Source: Chitinophagales bacterium
GTDB lineage: Bacteria > Bacteroidota > Bacteroidia > Chitinophagales > Chitinophagaceae
Assembly: GCA_015655015.1 (NCBI GenBank)
Contig: JAATFV010000178.1
Location: 1 to 64,000, forward strand
Reading direction: 5' to 3'
Length of the DNA: 64,000 bases
In this document: one piece after another, positions 19,439 to 29,061 of the stretch
Layout: each line of letters begins with the position of its first letter
Numbering within the stretch: position 1 is the stretch's first letter
The notes under the pieces: generated by a model
The model's input: the letters and a program-made list of their open reading frames with translations, nothing else
The model's database searches: none
Told to the model about the DNA's origin: nothing
Position numbers and translations under genes: made by a program

Positions 19439-20251
19439 ATGATGCGCCCTCTCTCTTTTACTTTCATCCTCTTCCTCCTGTCAGGATGCTCGGTCAACCC
19501 CTATAAGACCACTAATAAAGTATATAGGAAGCAGGCCAGAGCGTACGCCCATGTTATCAGCCAGGCCCCTCTGACCACCGGGGCTGACTCGGTTCCGGCA
19601 GCGCCTTACTGGGTGGGTACCGTTAATTTCAACCTGCGCAAACCGAATTTTGTCATCATCCACCATACCGCTCAGAACAGCTGTCCCCAGACATTGCAAA
19701 CCTTTACCGTAACCCCTACCCAGGTCAGCGCCCATTACGTGATCTGTAAAGATGGCACCGTGCATCATATGCTGAATGACTACTTAAGGGCCTGGCAGGC
19801 CGGTGTCAGCAAATGGGGAAATATAACGGACGTCAATTCCATCTCGGTCGGGATTGAGCTGGACAATAATGGATTTGAACCATTTCCCGATCTCCAGATC
19901 AATAGTCTCCTGCATTTGCTGGCCCGGCTAAAGGCTGCCTATAATATACCTGCAGCCAACTTCATTGCGCATGGCGATATAGCGCCTACCCGCAGGAACG
20001 ATCCCAATTCAAGGTTCCCCTGGAAAGAGCTGGCGGATAAAGGGTTCGGCTTGTGGTATACAGATACTACCGGTATATCCGTTCCTGACGGCTTTAGCAG
20101 CCTGACGGCCCTTCGGCTGATCGGATATGATATAAGGGACAGCAGCGCTGCAGCCCAGGCTTTCAAACGTCATTTTGAACAGGATACCATCCGTAGCTGG
20201 GGAAAGCCGGAGGAAAAGATCCTCTATTCACTATACCGGGAGTATGAGTAG
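19439..20251 (+). CDS. N-acetylmuramoyl-L-alanine amidase (Amidase_2/PGRP fold), lipoprotein
   Basis: LLSGCSVNPYK lipobox; FVIIHHTAQNSCPQTLQTF...VSAHYVICKDGTVHHMLNDYLRAWQAG...IAHGDIAPTRRNDPNSRFPWKELA. Confidence 0.88.
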   Translation: MMRPLSFTFILFLLSGCSVNPYKTTNKVYRKQARAYAHVISQAPLTTGADSVPAAPYWVGTVNFNLRKPNFVIIHHTAQNSCPQTLQTFTVTPTQVSAHYVICKDGTVHHMLNDYLRAWQAGVSKWGNITDVNSISVGIELDNNGFEPFPDLQINSLLHLLARLKAAYNIPAANFIAHGDIAPTRRNDPNSRFPWKELADKGFGLWYTDTTGISVPDGFSSLTALRLIGYDIRDSSAAAQAFKRHFEQDTIRSWGKPEEKILYSLYREYE

Positions 20252-20281
20252 TAAGATCCGAAGGAATGAAGCAGCGAATGA

Positions 20282-20755
20282 TCAGCGAAATAATCCCTGG
20301 AATATTTTTTTCAGGCTTGGCTGTCTTCTATGTTGATGAAGAGTATCATACGAAGTGTAAGTCTGGCCATCCTTCATGCCCGGATCGAAAAGAACGACAA
20401 TATCCGTTCTTCCATGAGAGGCATTGACAAATTCGTTCTGTTTGGCGATGGTATTCGTTCTCTTATTTTGTACGATCAGCAGAAAAGTATCGCTTTGAAG
20501 ATTCTCCAGCTTAAATTTAAATCGTCCCCGGGAATCGGTTTCAGTTTGAGCCTGGATGGGACTGCTGATCCTTACAACAGCATCTACCGGTTTCGTAAAA
20601 TCCCTATCGACAGAGACTACCCCTGATATTTCCGTTGCCTTGTTGCTTTTAAACTGATTGTAGAGAGTAATGGAAAAGGTTATTACAGCAGCAACGCTTG
20701 CAAAGATAACCTTACCCTTGCTAAAAAAGTCAGTCAATGTCGCTTTGGTGATCAT
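20282..20755 (-). CDS. Hypothetical single-TM protein with carboxypeptidase-regulatory-like beta domain
   Basis: VIFASVAAVITFSITLYNQF TM then ISGVVSVDRDFTKPVDAVVRISSPIQAQTETDSRGRFKFKL. Confidence 0.6.
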   Translation of the reverse strand: MITKATLTDFFSKGKVIFASVAAVITFSITLYNQFKSNKATEISGVVSVDRDFTKPVDAVVRISSPIQAQTETDSRGRFKFKLENLQSDTFLLIVQNKRTNTIAKQNEFVNASHGRTDIVVLFDPGMKDGQTYTSYDTLHQHRRQPSLKKIFQGLFR

Positions 20756-20914
20756 ACTACATGTCTACAGGAGTGAAAAAGATCATCACGTTATCCGCAA
20801 ATTTCCCGCATACCTCCATCCCTGACAATACCTAGTCCTAACTATTTTACCTCCATTAAACAAACTATGGTAAATTTGTCGTTTGGTAATAGAAAGTAGT
20901 AATAGAAAGCCCAT

Positions 20915-21514
20915 TTGTTGACGGAATACGCATATAGTGAAGACAATGCCCTCTTTTTGCAGATTGCGGGCGGAGATGAAGCATCCTACACCCAGGTATT
21001 TCACCTGTACACGCCCCGTTTACTACCCTTCATTTATAAAATTACCAGGGATGAGCACCTCGCCAGGGAGATGCTCCAGGAGACCTTCCTGCGACTCTGG
21101 ATCAAAAGGGAGGACCTGCTTAAAGTGGAACGGCCCGGGTCCTGGCTCTTCCGGATCGCTGCCAATATCTGCCTTACCTACCTCCGCACACAGGCTACTC
21201 ATCACCGCCTGCAAAACAAGGTAGAGGAAAAGCAGGCCGCCAATAAATATAGTTCGGCCGTGGAAGTGTTGGAAAGCAAGGAAATGGACCGGCTTATTCA
21301 AAAGGCGGTAGCCGCCCTGCCGGCCCGGCGGCAGGAGATCTATCGGCTCAGCCGCGAACAGGGCCTCAGCCACCAGCAAATTGCCGATCAGCTGGACCTT
21401 TCCCTTTCTACCGTAAAAAACCAGCTGGGGTTCTCGATAAAGTTTATCCAGGAATACCTGCATAATGCAACCGGTCTTTCCCTGGCCATCCTGTCCGCCT
21501 TATTCCTGCGCTGA
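20915..21514 (+). CDS. ECF RNA polymerase sigma-70 factor (TTG start)
   Basis: YTQVFHLYTPRLLPFIYKITRDEHLAREMLQETFLRLWIKR; LSHQQIADQLDLSLSTVKNQLGFSIKFIQEYL. Confidence 0.9.
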   Translation: MLTEYAYSEDNALFLQIAGGDEASYTQVFHLYTPRLLPFIYKITRDEHLAREMLQETFLRLWIKREDLLKVERPGSWLFRIAANICLTYLRTQATHHRLQNKVEEKQAANKYSSAVEVLESKEMDRLIQKAVAALPARRQEIYRLSREQGLSHQQIADQLDLSLSTVKNQLGFSIKFIQEYLHNATGLSLAILSALFLR

Positions 21515-21640
21515 AAAAATATTTTGGAACCGGATGGTACTATTCGTCTTTTCGATCATCTTATCCTCGTTAAAGAGTAAAAAATAATGTTTAATTAACA
21601 ACAAGCCGGCGACAGGAGAACAAACGAAAAACTGCTGATA

Positions 21641-22840
21641 ATGACCAGGGAAACCAAAGAACGCATTCAGTTTTTATTGATCCAGTACCTGGACGGAAAG
21701 GCTACTCCCGATGAGCTGGAGCGTCTGTCGGAATATTTGACCGCCGCCCCTGAAGAAGAGGTCTGGATGGAGCTGATGGAGGAGCTGATGACTACGGAAT
21801 CGGCCCTTTCGGGGTATGATCCGGCAGCCTGGTTGCCGTTTGTCGAAGAATTGAAAAGGAAAAATGCCGGGGAAGGCCCTTCACGGGGTATTGCTGTTCA
21901 CCGGGTGCACTTTCTCAAACGTTCCCGCTGGTGGGCCGCCGCCGCTCTCTTGTTTCTGATCGGCGGGTTCTGGTTGTGGACGAGAGTTAACTCACCGTCT
22001 TCGCAGGAGCTCAGCAGGCAGGAGACTTCGCAGAAAGACTTGCTGCCGGGGGGGGACCGGGCCATATTGACGCTGGCAGGAGGCAAACAGATCATTCTCG
22101 ACAGTGCCGCCGATGGACTATTGACGGAACAAGGGAATGCCCGGGTCCAAAAATTGGCCAATGGCCAGCTGGCCTATCAACGCATACATGAAAAATCAAC
22201 AGAGGTCCTCTTCAACACCTTATCCACTCCAAGAGGAGGCCAGTATCAATTGACACTCCCCGATGGGAGCCGGGTCTGGCTGAATGCAGCTTCCTCTGTT
22301 ACCTATCCGACTGCTTTCACCGGCAAAGAGCGCACCGTAAAAATTACGGGAGAGGCCTATTTTGAGGTGGTCCATAATGACCACCAGCCTTTCCGGGTAC
22401 AAGCCGGCGACCAGCTGATCGAAGACATCGGCACGGCTTTCAATGTCAATGCCTATTCCGATGAGCCGGGAGTGCGAACGACCCTGGTAGCGGGCAAGGT
22501 AAAGGTCAGCAAAGGCGCTGTCGTCCGTTTACTCTCTCCGGGCCAGCAGGCGCAAAGCCATGGGGGAGACATCGGACTGATCCCACATGCCGATGTCGAA
22601 CAGGCCCTTGCCTGGAAAAATGGGGCATTTGCCTTCCGTGATGCGGATCTGCCTGCGGTCATGCGCCAATTGGCCCGCTGGTATGATATCGAGGTGGAAT
22701 ATGACGGCCCGGTTCCAACCGGCTCTTTTGACGGAGAGATCGGCCGCAGCCTGACACTCAAACAAGTCTTACAAGGCCTTGCCAATACACGTATTAACTA
22801 TACCATCATTAATAACCATAAAATTATCATCCGACCGTAA
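21641..22840 (+). CDS. FecR family anti-sigma factor (DUF4974 C-terminus)
   Basis: STPRGGQYQLTLPDGSRVWLNAASSVTYPTAFTGKERTVKITGEAYFEV; ends NYTIINNHKIIIRP. Confidence 0.93.
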   Translation: MTRETKERIQFLLIQYLDGKATPDELERLSEYLTAAPEEEVWMELMEELMTTESALSGYDPAAWLPFVEELKRKNAGEGPSRGIAVHRVHFLKRSRWWAAAALLFLIGGFWLWTRVNSPSSQELSRQETSQKDLLPGGDRAILTLAGGKQIILDSAADGLLTEQGNARVQKLANGQLAYQRIHEKSTEVLFNTLSTPRGGQYQLTLPDGSRVWLNAASSVTYPTAFTGKERTVKITGEAYFEVVHNDHQPFRVQAGDQLIEDIGTAFNVNAYSDEPGVRTTLVAGKVKVSKGAVVRLLSPGQQAQSHGGDIGLIPHADVEQALAWKNGAFAFRDADLPAVMRQLARWYDIEVEYDGPVPTGSFDGEIGRSLTLKQVLQGLANTRINYTIINNHKIIIRP

Positions 22841-22924
22841 AAAAGGCCGCAAAGTAAAAAGGGCCGCAAAGCAAAAAGGGCAAAAGGCGAAAAAGGCCCC
22901 AAAAATAAAGCCAGCCCCAAAAAG
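22839..22924. repeat. 17-bp-period degenerate tandem repeat beginning at the fecR stop codon
   Basis: AAAAAAGGCCGCAAAGT / AAAAAGGGCCGCAAAGC / AAAAAGGGCAAAAGGCG / AAAAAGGCCCCAAAAAT / AAAGCCAGCCCCAAAAAG, followed by a ~100 bp purine-rich tract. Confidence 0.85.
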
Positions 22925-23179
22925 ATCAAAGAAGAAGAGCCTTCCTGTAAAATCGAGGGAAGAGAGAAAAAAGGGAAGAGAAAAAAATTGACTAAAGAGA
23001 AATACAGAAAAGAAAAATAGAAAAGACCGCTCCTTCTTTACAGAAGGAGTCCGAAAGAGATGACTTAAAATGAAAAACCGGGAGATAGATTGGACGTCCT
23101 TCCCCGGCTTTCGTTGAGGTCAATCAAGTAAACAAGTTCGTTACGACTGCTTATTATTTAACCCAAACAATGCAAAAGT

Positions 23180-26100
23180 ATGCAAATTAAGGCTCTTTGC
23201 AATCCCCCTTCGTATGTTTCCATGCGAGGAAAGGATTGCCTTACCAAAACACTGTTAGTCATGAAACTGACTGTTTTCCTCTTACTGGGCGTTCTATTAC
23301 AGGTCAGCGCCCGCACCCATGCACAGACGGTCACCTACACCGGGAAAGCCGTTCCGCTTACCACCGTATTTTCAGCTATTAAAGAACAGACCGGTTATTT
23401 GTTCTTTTACCGGAAGGAAGATCTTGCCGGCGCCGGCAAGGTGACCCTACAGCTCCGGAATGTCTCGCTGCAGGCGGCTTTGGAACAAACGCTGGAGGGA
23501 CAGCCGTTGAATTTCGCTATTCAGGGTAATACGGTCTTCATTACTCTAAAACCCCCGCCGCCCCCGGCCCAGGCGCCTTCCTCAACTGAATCCGCGCCCC
23601 CGGTCCAGGGCATCCGGGGTCGGGTCACAGACAGTCTCGGTACCCCCTTATCGGGCGCCTCCGTCACCATCAAGGGAAGAAAAGGAGGGACAACGACCGA
23701 CGCCAGAGGTGATTTTGAGCTAAAAGGCGTCGAAGGAGGAGTGACCCTGGTCCTTTCCTATACCGGCTATCTTAATAAGGAATATAAAGTGAATGACAAT
23801 ACTAATAAGATTTTTCTTGTTATGGCCAGGTCGAACAGCCCCCTGGATGAAGTGCAGGTGGTGGCTTATGGCACCAACACAAGGCGATACAGTGTGGGCT
23901 CCGTCTCTACCGTCACCTCGGAGGATATAGAGAAACAGCCGGTTTCCAACGTCCTGCTGGCATTGGAAGGGCGCGTGCCGGGACTGCTCATTACTCCCAG
24001 CAGCGGCGCACCTGGGGCTTCCGTGTCGACACAGATCAGGGGGCAAAATACCCTCACCAGTATCATTAATAACGGCAGCACCTATGATCAGCCCTTGTTT
24101 ATCGTGGATGGAGTGCCGTTTGCCCCTCAGAATGGGAATATCAGCACTTTCCTGAATACTTTCGGCGGGTCTAACGATTATGTCCCGAACAGCGGGATCA
24201 GTCCGCTCAATAACCTGAATCCCTCCGACATTGAAAGCATCAGTGTGCTGAAAGATGCAGACGCCACCTCCATTTATGGCTCCCAGGGAGCCAACGGTGT
24301 GATCGTGATCACAACCAAGAAAGGAAAAGCAGGCCCCACCGCTCTTCATCTGAAAGTAGGGACAGGCCCCAACAGGATCACCCGTAATCTGGGGATGATG
24401 AACACGGAGCAATATCTCCGGTTACGCCGCCAGGCTGTGCAAAATGACGGACTGACCTTGGATCCTTCCAACGACCAGGACATCAGAGACTTCCCGGATC
24501 TGCTGGTGTTCGACAGCACTAAATACACTGATTGGACAAAAAAATTCTTCGGAGGCGCTACCAATAGTACGGATGTCTATGGCAGCCTGTCGGGAGGAGC
24601 CCAGAATAATACTTTTATGGTTTCCGGTGGTTATACCCGGAATACCTATAATTTCCCCGGAAATTTTGCGGACAACCGGTGGTCCTTGCATACCGGATTA
24701 CATCATAATTCACAGGACCATCGCCTGACGATCGATTTCGGCAGCGATCTTTCCTATGACAGGAACAATTCTTCCGGTAGTTCTTCCCTGGGCCAGGCCC
24801 GGTTATTAGCCCCCAACGTGCCTGATCTTATCGATCCCGGAGGCAAGCTGGTGTGGGCTTATAAGGGTGTCGACCTCTCTCAGGACCAGCTATTGGGTGC
24901 TCTGAAGACCCCATACCTGATCCAATCGTATACATTGAATAATTCCATGCGTATCGGTTATCAGCTGGCCCGTGGGCTGACCTTCAGCACATCCCTGGGC
25001 TATAGCCTGGTATATGCCAAACAGTACTCCGCTAACCCCCTTGGAAGCCAGGCGCCGTCGCAATACCCCTATACCTCGGCCGATTTTGGCACAGCCGACT
25101 ATCAGACAATCAATATCGAACCGCAGATGGATTATAAAAGGAACATCGGAAAGGGTGTATTGACCGTCCTGGCAGGAGCCACGTATAAGCAGAATAAAAG
25201 CAGCAGCAATCAGCAAACTGGCACCGGATATACGGATGATGCCTTATTGGGAACGATCGGCGCCGCAGCCACCGTCACTGATCAGGATGCTTCTTCGATC
25301 TATAAATATGCCGGCGCTTTCGGAAGAATAGGATATGTGTATGACAAGGAATATATCCTCAGCCTGACCGGCAGAAGGGATGGCTCCAGCAATTTTGGTC
25401 CGGACCACCTGTTCGGTAATTTCGGATCGGTAGGTCTGGGCTGGATCTTTTCGGAGGAGCAGGCTTTCCAGAAGGCGCTGCCTTTCATCAGTTATGCCAA
25501 GATTGCCGGCAACTATGGTTCTACCGGCTCGGATGGCGTCGCCCCTTACCAATTCCAGCCATTCTGGAAATTAGCTAACTCATATAGCTATCCGCTGTTT
25601 CAGGGCATACGCGCTTATCAGCCGGCCAACCTGTCCAATCCCGACTACGGCTGGGCCAGTAAGACTGCGCTTAACCTGTCTCTTGACCTTGGCTTCTTCC
25701 ATGACCGGCTCCTGGTGAATGGCGGCTGGTATGTTGACCGCACAGGCAACCAGCTGACCAGCTATCCCTTAGCTTCCCAGGCCGGCTTTGGCTCCGTTGT
25801 GCAAAATTTCAATGCCGTGCTGCAGGATAAGGGATGGGAAGTGACCATCACTTCCTCTAATATCAAAACGAAGGATTTCAGATGGTCCACCACCTTCAAC
25901 ATATCCGCCAACCGCAATAAGCTGCTGAAATTCCCGAACCTGGATAGGAGTCCTTATACCTATATCTATGAAATAGGTAAATCGACCAACGTACAATACG
26001 GCTTTAAATTCAAGGATGTCAATGACACCACCGGCGCCTTCGAGTTTTATACAGGGAAAGGGGTAACTACTTATACTCCGACATATTCCAATGTAAAACA

Positions 26101-26644
26101 AGGAGGGGACCAGGTTGCTCTCGGTAACACTGAACCGAAGTATTTCGGCGGTCTGGGCAATACCTTCAGCTATAAAGGGTGGAGCCTGACCCTTTTCTTT
26201 CATTTTTCCGATGCTTTTGCAAAGAACTGGCTTTCCGGTGTATATAGCGGCTCGATACCGGGCAGCATGAGCAACCTGCCTGCTAAATTGGGCGGCTTCT
26301 GGCAGAAGCCGGGGGATAAGACTGTCCTGGAAAGGCTGACTACTAACTCTTACAACGCGAATGCCGATGGAATAAGAGCCCAGCAGTCGGCTTCGTATTT
26401 CTCCGGTTCTTCCGCTGCTTTCGGGAATGATTTCTACGTCAGGTTGAAGACCGTATCCCTGGCTTATAACCTGCCGGCTTCCGCTCTTAAAAAAGTAGGC
26501 GTTAAGAATTGCAGCATTTACGTGAATGCACAGAACCTGCTCACGTTCACGAATTACAAATTCGGTGATCCGGAAACACCAGGATCCTTCTACGGAGTTC
26601 CCATGCAACGCATTGTCACAGGGGGCCTATCCCTTGACTTTTGA
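23180..26644 (+). CDS. SusC/RagA family TonB-linked outer membrane protein with STN domain
   Basis: STN (PLTTVFSAIKEQTGYLFFYRKED), plug LEGRVPGLLITPSSGAPGASVSTQIRGQNTL...ISVLKDADATSIYGSQGANGVIVITTKKGKAG. Confidence 0.95.
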   Translation: MQIKALCNPPSYVSMRGKDCLTKTLLVMKLTVFLLLGVLLQVSARTHAQTVTYTGKAVPLTTVFSAIKEQTGYLFFYRKEDLAGAGKVTLQLRNVSLQAALEQTLEGQPLNFAIQGNTVFITLKPPPPPAQAPSSTESAPPVQGIRGRVTDSLGTPLSGASVTIKGRKGGTTTDARGDFELKGVEGGVTLVLSYTGYLNKEYKVNDNTNKIFLVMARSNSPLDEVQVVAYGTNTRRYSVGSVSTVTSEDIEKQPVSNVLLALEGRVPGLLITPSSGAPGASVSTQIRGQNTLTSIINNGSTYDQPLFIVDGVPFAPQNGNISTFLNTFGGSNDYVPNSGISPLNNLNPSDIESISVLKDADATSIYGSQGANGVIVITTKKGKAGPTALHLKVGTGPNRITRNLGMMNTEQYLRLRRQAVQNDGLTLDPSNDQDIRDFPDLLVFDSTKYTDWTKKFFGGATNSTDVYGSLSGGAQNNTFMVSGGYTRNTYNFPGNFADNRWSLHTGLHHNSQDHRLTIDFGSDLSYDRNNSSGSSSLGQARLLAPNVPDLIDPGGKLVWAYKGVDLSQDQLLGALKTPYLIQSYTLNNSMRIGYQLARGLTFSTSLGYSLVYAKQYSANPLGSQAPSQYPYTSADFGTADYQTINIEPQMDYKRNIGKGVLTVLAGATYKQNKSSSNQQTGTGYTDDALLGTIGAAATVTDQDASSIYKYAGAFGRIGYVYDKEYILSLTGRRDGSSNFGPDHLFGNFGSVGLGWIFSEEQAFQKALPFISYAKIAGNYGSTGSDGVAPYQFQPFWKLANSYSYPLFQGIRAYQPANLSNPDYGWASKTALNLSLDLGFFHDRLLVNGGWYVDRTGNQLTSYPLASQAGFGSVVQNFNAVLQDKGWEVTITSSNIKTKDFRWSTTFNISANRNKLLKFPNLDRSPYTYIYEIGKSTNVQYGFKFKDVNDTTGAFEFYTGKGVTTYTPTYSNVKQGGDQVALGNTEPKYFGGLGNTFSYKGWSLTLFFHFSDAFAKNWLSGVYSGSIPGSMSNLPAKLGGFWQKPGDKTVLERLTTNSYNANADGIRAQQSASYFSGSSAAFGNDFYVRLKTVSLAYNLPASALKKVGVKNCSIYVNAQNLLTFTNYKFGDPETPGSFYGVPMQRIVTGGLSLDF

Positions 26645-26683
26645 TGCGGGGGTAAAAAAATTAATTGGTAAAAACTCATTATA

Positions 26684-28081
26684 ATGAAAAAGCAACTTTA
26701 TAAACATAAAAGAATCCTGACCTTCCTGTTATTCTTTTCCCTGCTGTCAGCCTCCTGCCGGAAACTGATCTCCATACCTGCGAATCCCCCCGATCAGATA
26801 CCCCAGGCGCGGGTATTTTCCGACAGCGGAGATATCCAGGCTGCTGTAGCAGGCATCTATGCTAACTTTAAGATTTCGGCAGGATCCGTCTCCTGGATCA
26901 ATGGCGCCATTACCGCCAGCGCGGGCATGTCTGCCGATGAGCTGCAAGGGACTTCCTCGTATGACGCCGCCGGAGCTCAATTCTACCAGGATGCCGTCCA
27001 TGTCGATAGCTCGACCACAGCCAGCATGTGGAAGCAGGCTTATTCAGACCTTTATCAGATGAATGTCTGCCTGGAAGGCATCAGGAGCACCACGGTGATC
27101 AGCGACTCCCTGAAACGTTTGCTGACAGGACAGATTAAAGTGGTCAGGGCCCTCTATTATTTCAATATGGTGAATTTATGGGGAGGCGTGCCCGTGGTGA
27201 CGAGCAGTGACTATGCGGCAAATGCCATTCTTCCTCGGGCGTCGGCGGACAGCGTTTATTCGTTGATCCAGGCAGACCTGGCGGATGCCAGATCATCCCT
27301 GACCGCCAGCTATCCTTCCGATGGCCGCGCGCGCCCCAATCTCTATACGGCAGAAGCCTTGTCTGCCAGGGTATATCTCTATCGGCAGGACTGGGACAAC
27401 GCCGCCGCTATGGCCGGCCAGGTGATCAATTCAGGCCTTTACAGCCTCGAAACAGATCCGAATAATGTTTTTTTAGACGGCAGCAATGAGGCTATCTGGC
27501 AGCTACCCGCCAATGGCCCCAGCCAGCAGACCGCAGAAGGAGCTACTTTTAATATTTCCTACACGCCAACTCCCAGTTACACGATATCGAAATATCTGCT
27601 GAACGCCTTCGAAGCAGGAGACCTGCGCCGGACAGACTGGATAAATTCCAGCAATGTCAATGGCACGATCTATCTTTATCCCTATAAATACAAGAATCAA
27701 AAGGCAACCACCACCACCACCGAAGACTACATGATCCTGCGGCTGAGCGAGCAATATCTGATCCTTGCTGAGGCTTTGGCTCATAAAAACCAGTTGGGGG
27801 ACGCTGTGACCAGCCTGAACCTGGTGCGTAGCCGGGCTACCCTCGCCGGTAGCAGCGCCGCTTCACAGGCAGATGTGTTGACAGCGGTCATGCACGAACG
27901 GCAGACAGAACTCTTTTGCGAATGGGGCAACCGCTGGTATGACCTTAAAAGGACCGGCGCCGTCGATGCCGTGCTGGGGGCAGAAAAACCCGGTATCTGG
28001 CAGCCATATGCGGCCTTGTATCCCATCCCCCAGCCAGAACGGCAGAACAATCCTTTTCTAACCCAGAACCCTAACTACTGA
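26684..28081 (+). CDS. RagB/SusD family nutrient uptake outer membrane lipoprotein
   Basis: Lipobox LLSASCRKL; VVRALYYFNMVNLWGGVPVV; HERQTELFCEWGNRWYDLKRTG. Confidence 0.95.
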   Translation: MKKQLYKHKRILTFLLFFSLLSASCRKLISIPANPPDQIPQARVFSDSGDIQAAVAGIYANFKISAGSVSWINGAITASAGMSADELQGTSSYDAAGAQFYQDAVHVDSSTTASMWKQAYSDLYQMNVCLEGIRSTTVISDSLKRLLTGQIKVVRALYYFNMVNLWGGVPVVTSSDYAANAILPRASADSVYSLIQADLADARSSLTASYPSDGRARPNLYTAEALSARVYLYRQDWDNAAAMAGQVINSGLYSLETDPNNVFLDGSNEAIWQLPANGPSQQTAEGATFNISYTPTPSYTISKYLLNAFEAGDLRRTDWINSSNVNGTIYLYPYKYKNQKATTTTTEDYMILRLSEQYLILAEALAHKNQLGDAVTSLNLVRSRATLAGSSAASQADVLTAVMHERQTELFCEWGNRWYDLKRTGAVDAVLGAEKPGIWQPYAALYPIPQPERQNNPFLTQNPNY

Positions 28082-28107
28082 GTTACGCTATTTTCAAACA
28101 ATAATAC

Positions 28108-29058
28108 ATGCAAGAACAGACCGTTCAGGAACCAATCGTAAGAATTGAGCACTTGTCCCATAGATACAGTAACAACTGGGCCATACGCGACATCAACATG
28201 GTGATTAATCAGACAGGCATCGTCGGATTGCTGGGCTCCAACGGAGCCGGTAAATCGACGACGATGAATATCCTCTGCGGGGTGCTGAACCAGACAGAAG
28301 GATCCGTCTACATCGACGGCATCGACCTGCGGAAAGAGCCGGAGCGGGCCAAACAGCAGATCGGATTTCTGCCGCAGACGCCGCCCCTGTATATGGACTT
28401 TACGGTGGACGAATATCTGACGAACTGCGCCTACCTCCGATCGATGGAAAAGCCGGACGTGCCTGCCGCCCTGGAAGAGGCAAAGGAACGCTGCGGCATA
28501 ACGCATTTCAGCAAACGGCTGATCCGGAATCTATCCGGCGGCTACCGCCAGCGCGTAGGCATCGCGCAGGCCATCATCCATCATCCGAAACTGGTGGTGC
28601 TGGACGAGCCCACCAACGGCCTCGACCCCAACCAGATCATCGAGGTGAGGAGCCTGATAAAGGAAATAGCGACGGCCCATGCCGTGATCTTCTCCACGCA
28701 TATCCTGTCCGAAGTACAGGTGTTGTGCAGAGACATCCAGATGATAGAAGGAGGAAGGATCGTATTCTCCGATACGATGGACGCCTTTAATAACTACGTG
28801 GCGCCGCACACCGTCCTGGCTTTCATGGAAGAACCTCCGGCTGTGGAGGAACTGTTGAAGATAGAGGGAGTGGTCAACGCGGATTTCCTCACAGAACGCC
28901 AGGTGCGTCTTTATTTCAGCGGCGAAAGGACCGTCGCGGAAAAGATCATAGCGGCCAGCATACAAGGTGGCTGGCGCCTGCAGGAGATCAACCTGGAAAA
29001 AAGCTCGCTCGACGAAATATTTGCGGAATTATCCAATAAAAAAGGAAGTAAAAAATAA
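28108..29058 (+). CDS. ABC transporter ATP-binding protein, GldA-like
   Basis: GLLGSNGAGKSTTMNILCG (Walker A), NLSGGYRQRVGIAQAIIHHPKLVVLDEPTNGLDPNQ (signature/Walker B). Confidence 0.93.
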   Translation: MQEQTVQEPIVRIEHLSHRYSNNWAIRDINMVINQTGIVGLLGSNGAGKSTTMNILCGVLNQTEGSVYIDGIDLRKEPERAKQQIGFLPQTPPLYMDFTVDEYLTNCAYLRSMEKPDVPAALEEAKERCGITHFSKRLIRNLSGGYRQRVGIAQAIIHHPKLVVLDEPTNGLDPNQIIEVRSLIKEIATAHAVIFSTHILSEVQVLCRDIQMIEGGRIVFSDTMDAFNNYVAPHTVLAFMEEPPAVEELLKIEGVVNADFLTERQVRLYFSGERTVAEKIIAASIQGGWRLQEINLEKSSLDEIFAELSNKKGSKK

Positions 29059-29061
29059 TTT

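Noticed and set aside
22779-22991. 70-aa lysine-rich, histone H1-like ORF
   Set aside because: Its start overlaps fecR in another frame and its composition follows from the 17-bp purine-rich repeat; treated as repeat, not gene.
25769-26608. 279-aa minus-strand ORF
   Set aside because: Antisense to the C-terminal barrel of the second SusC.
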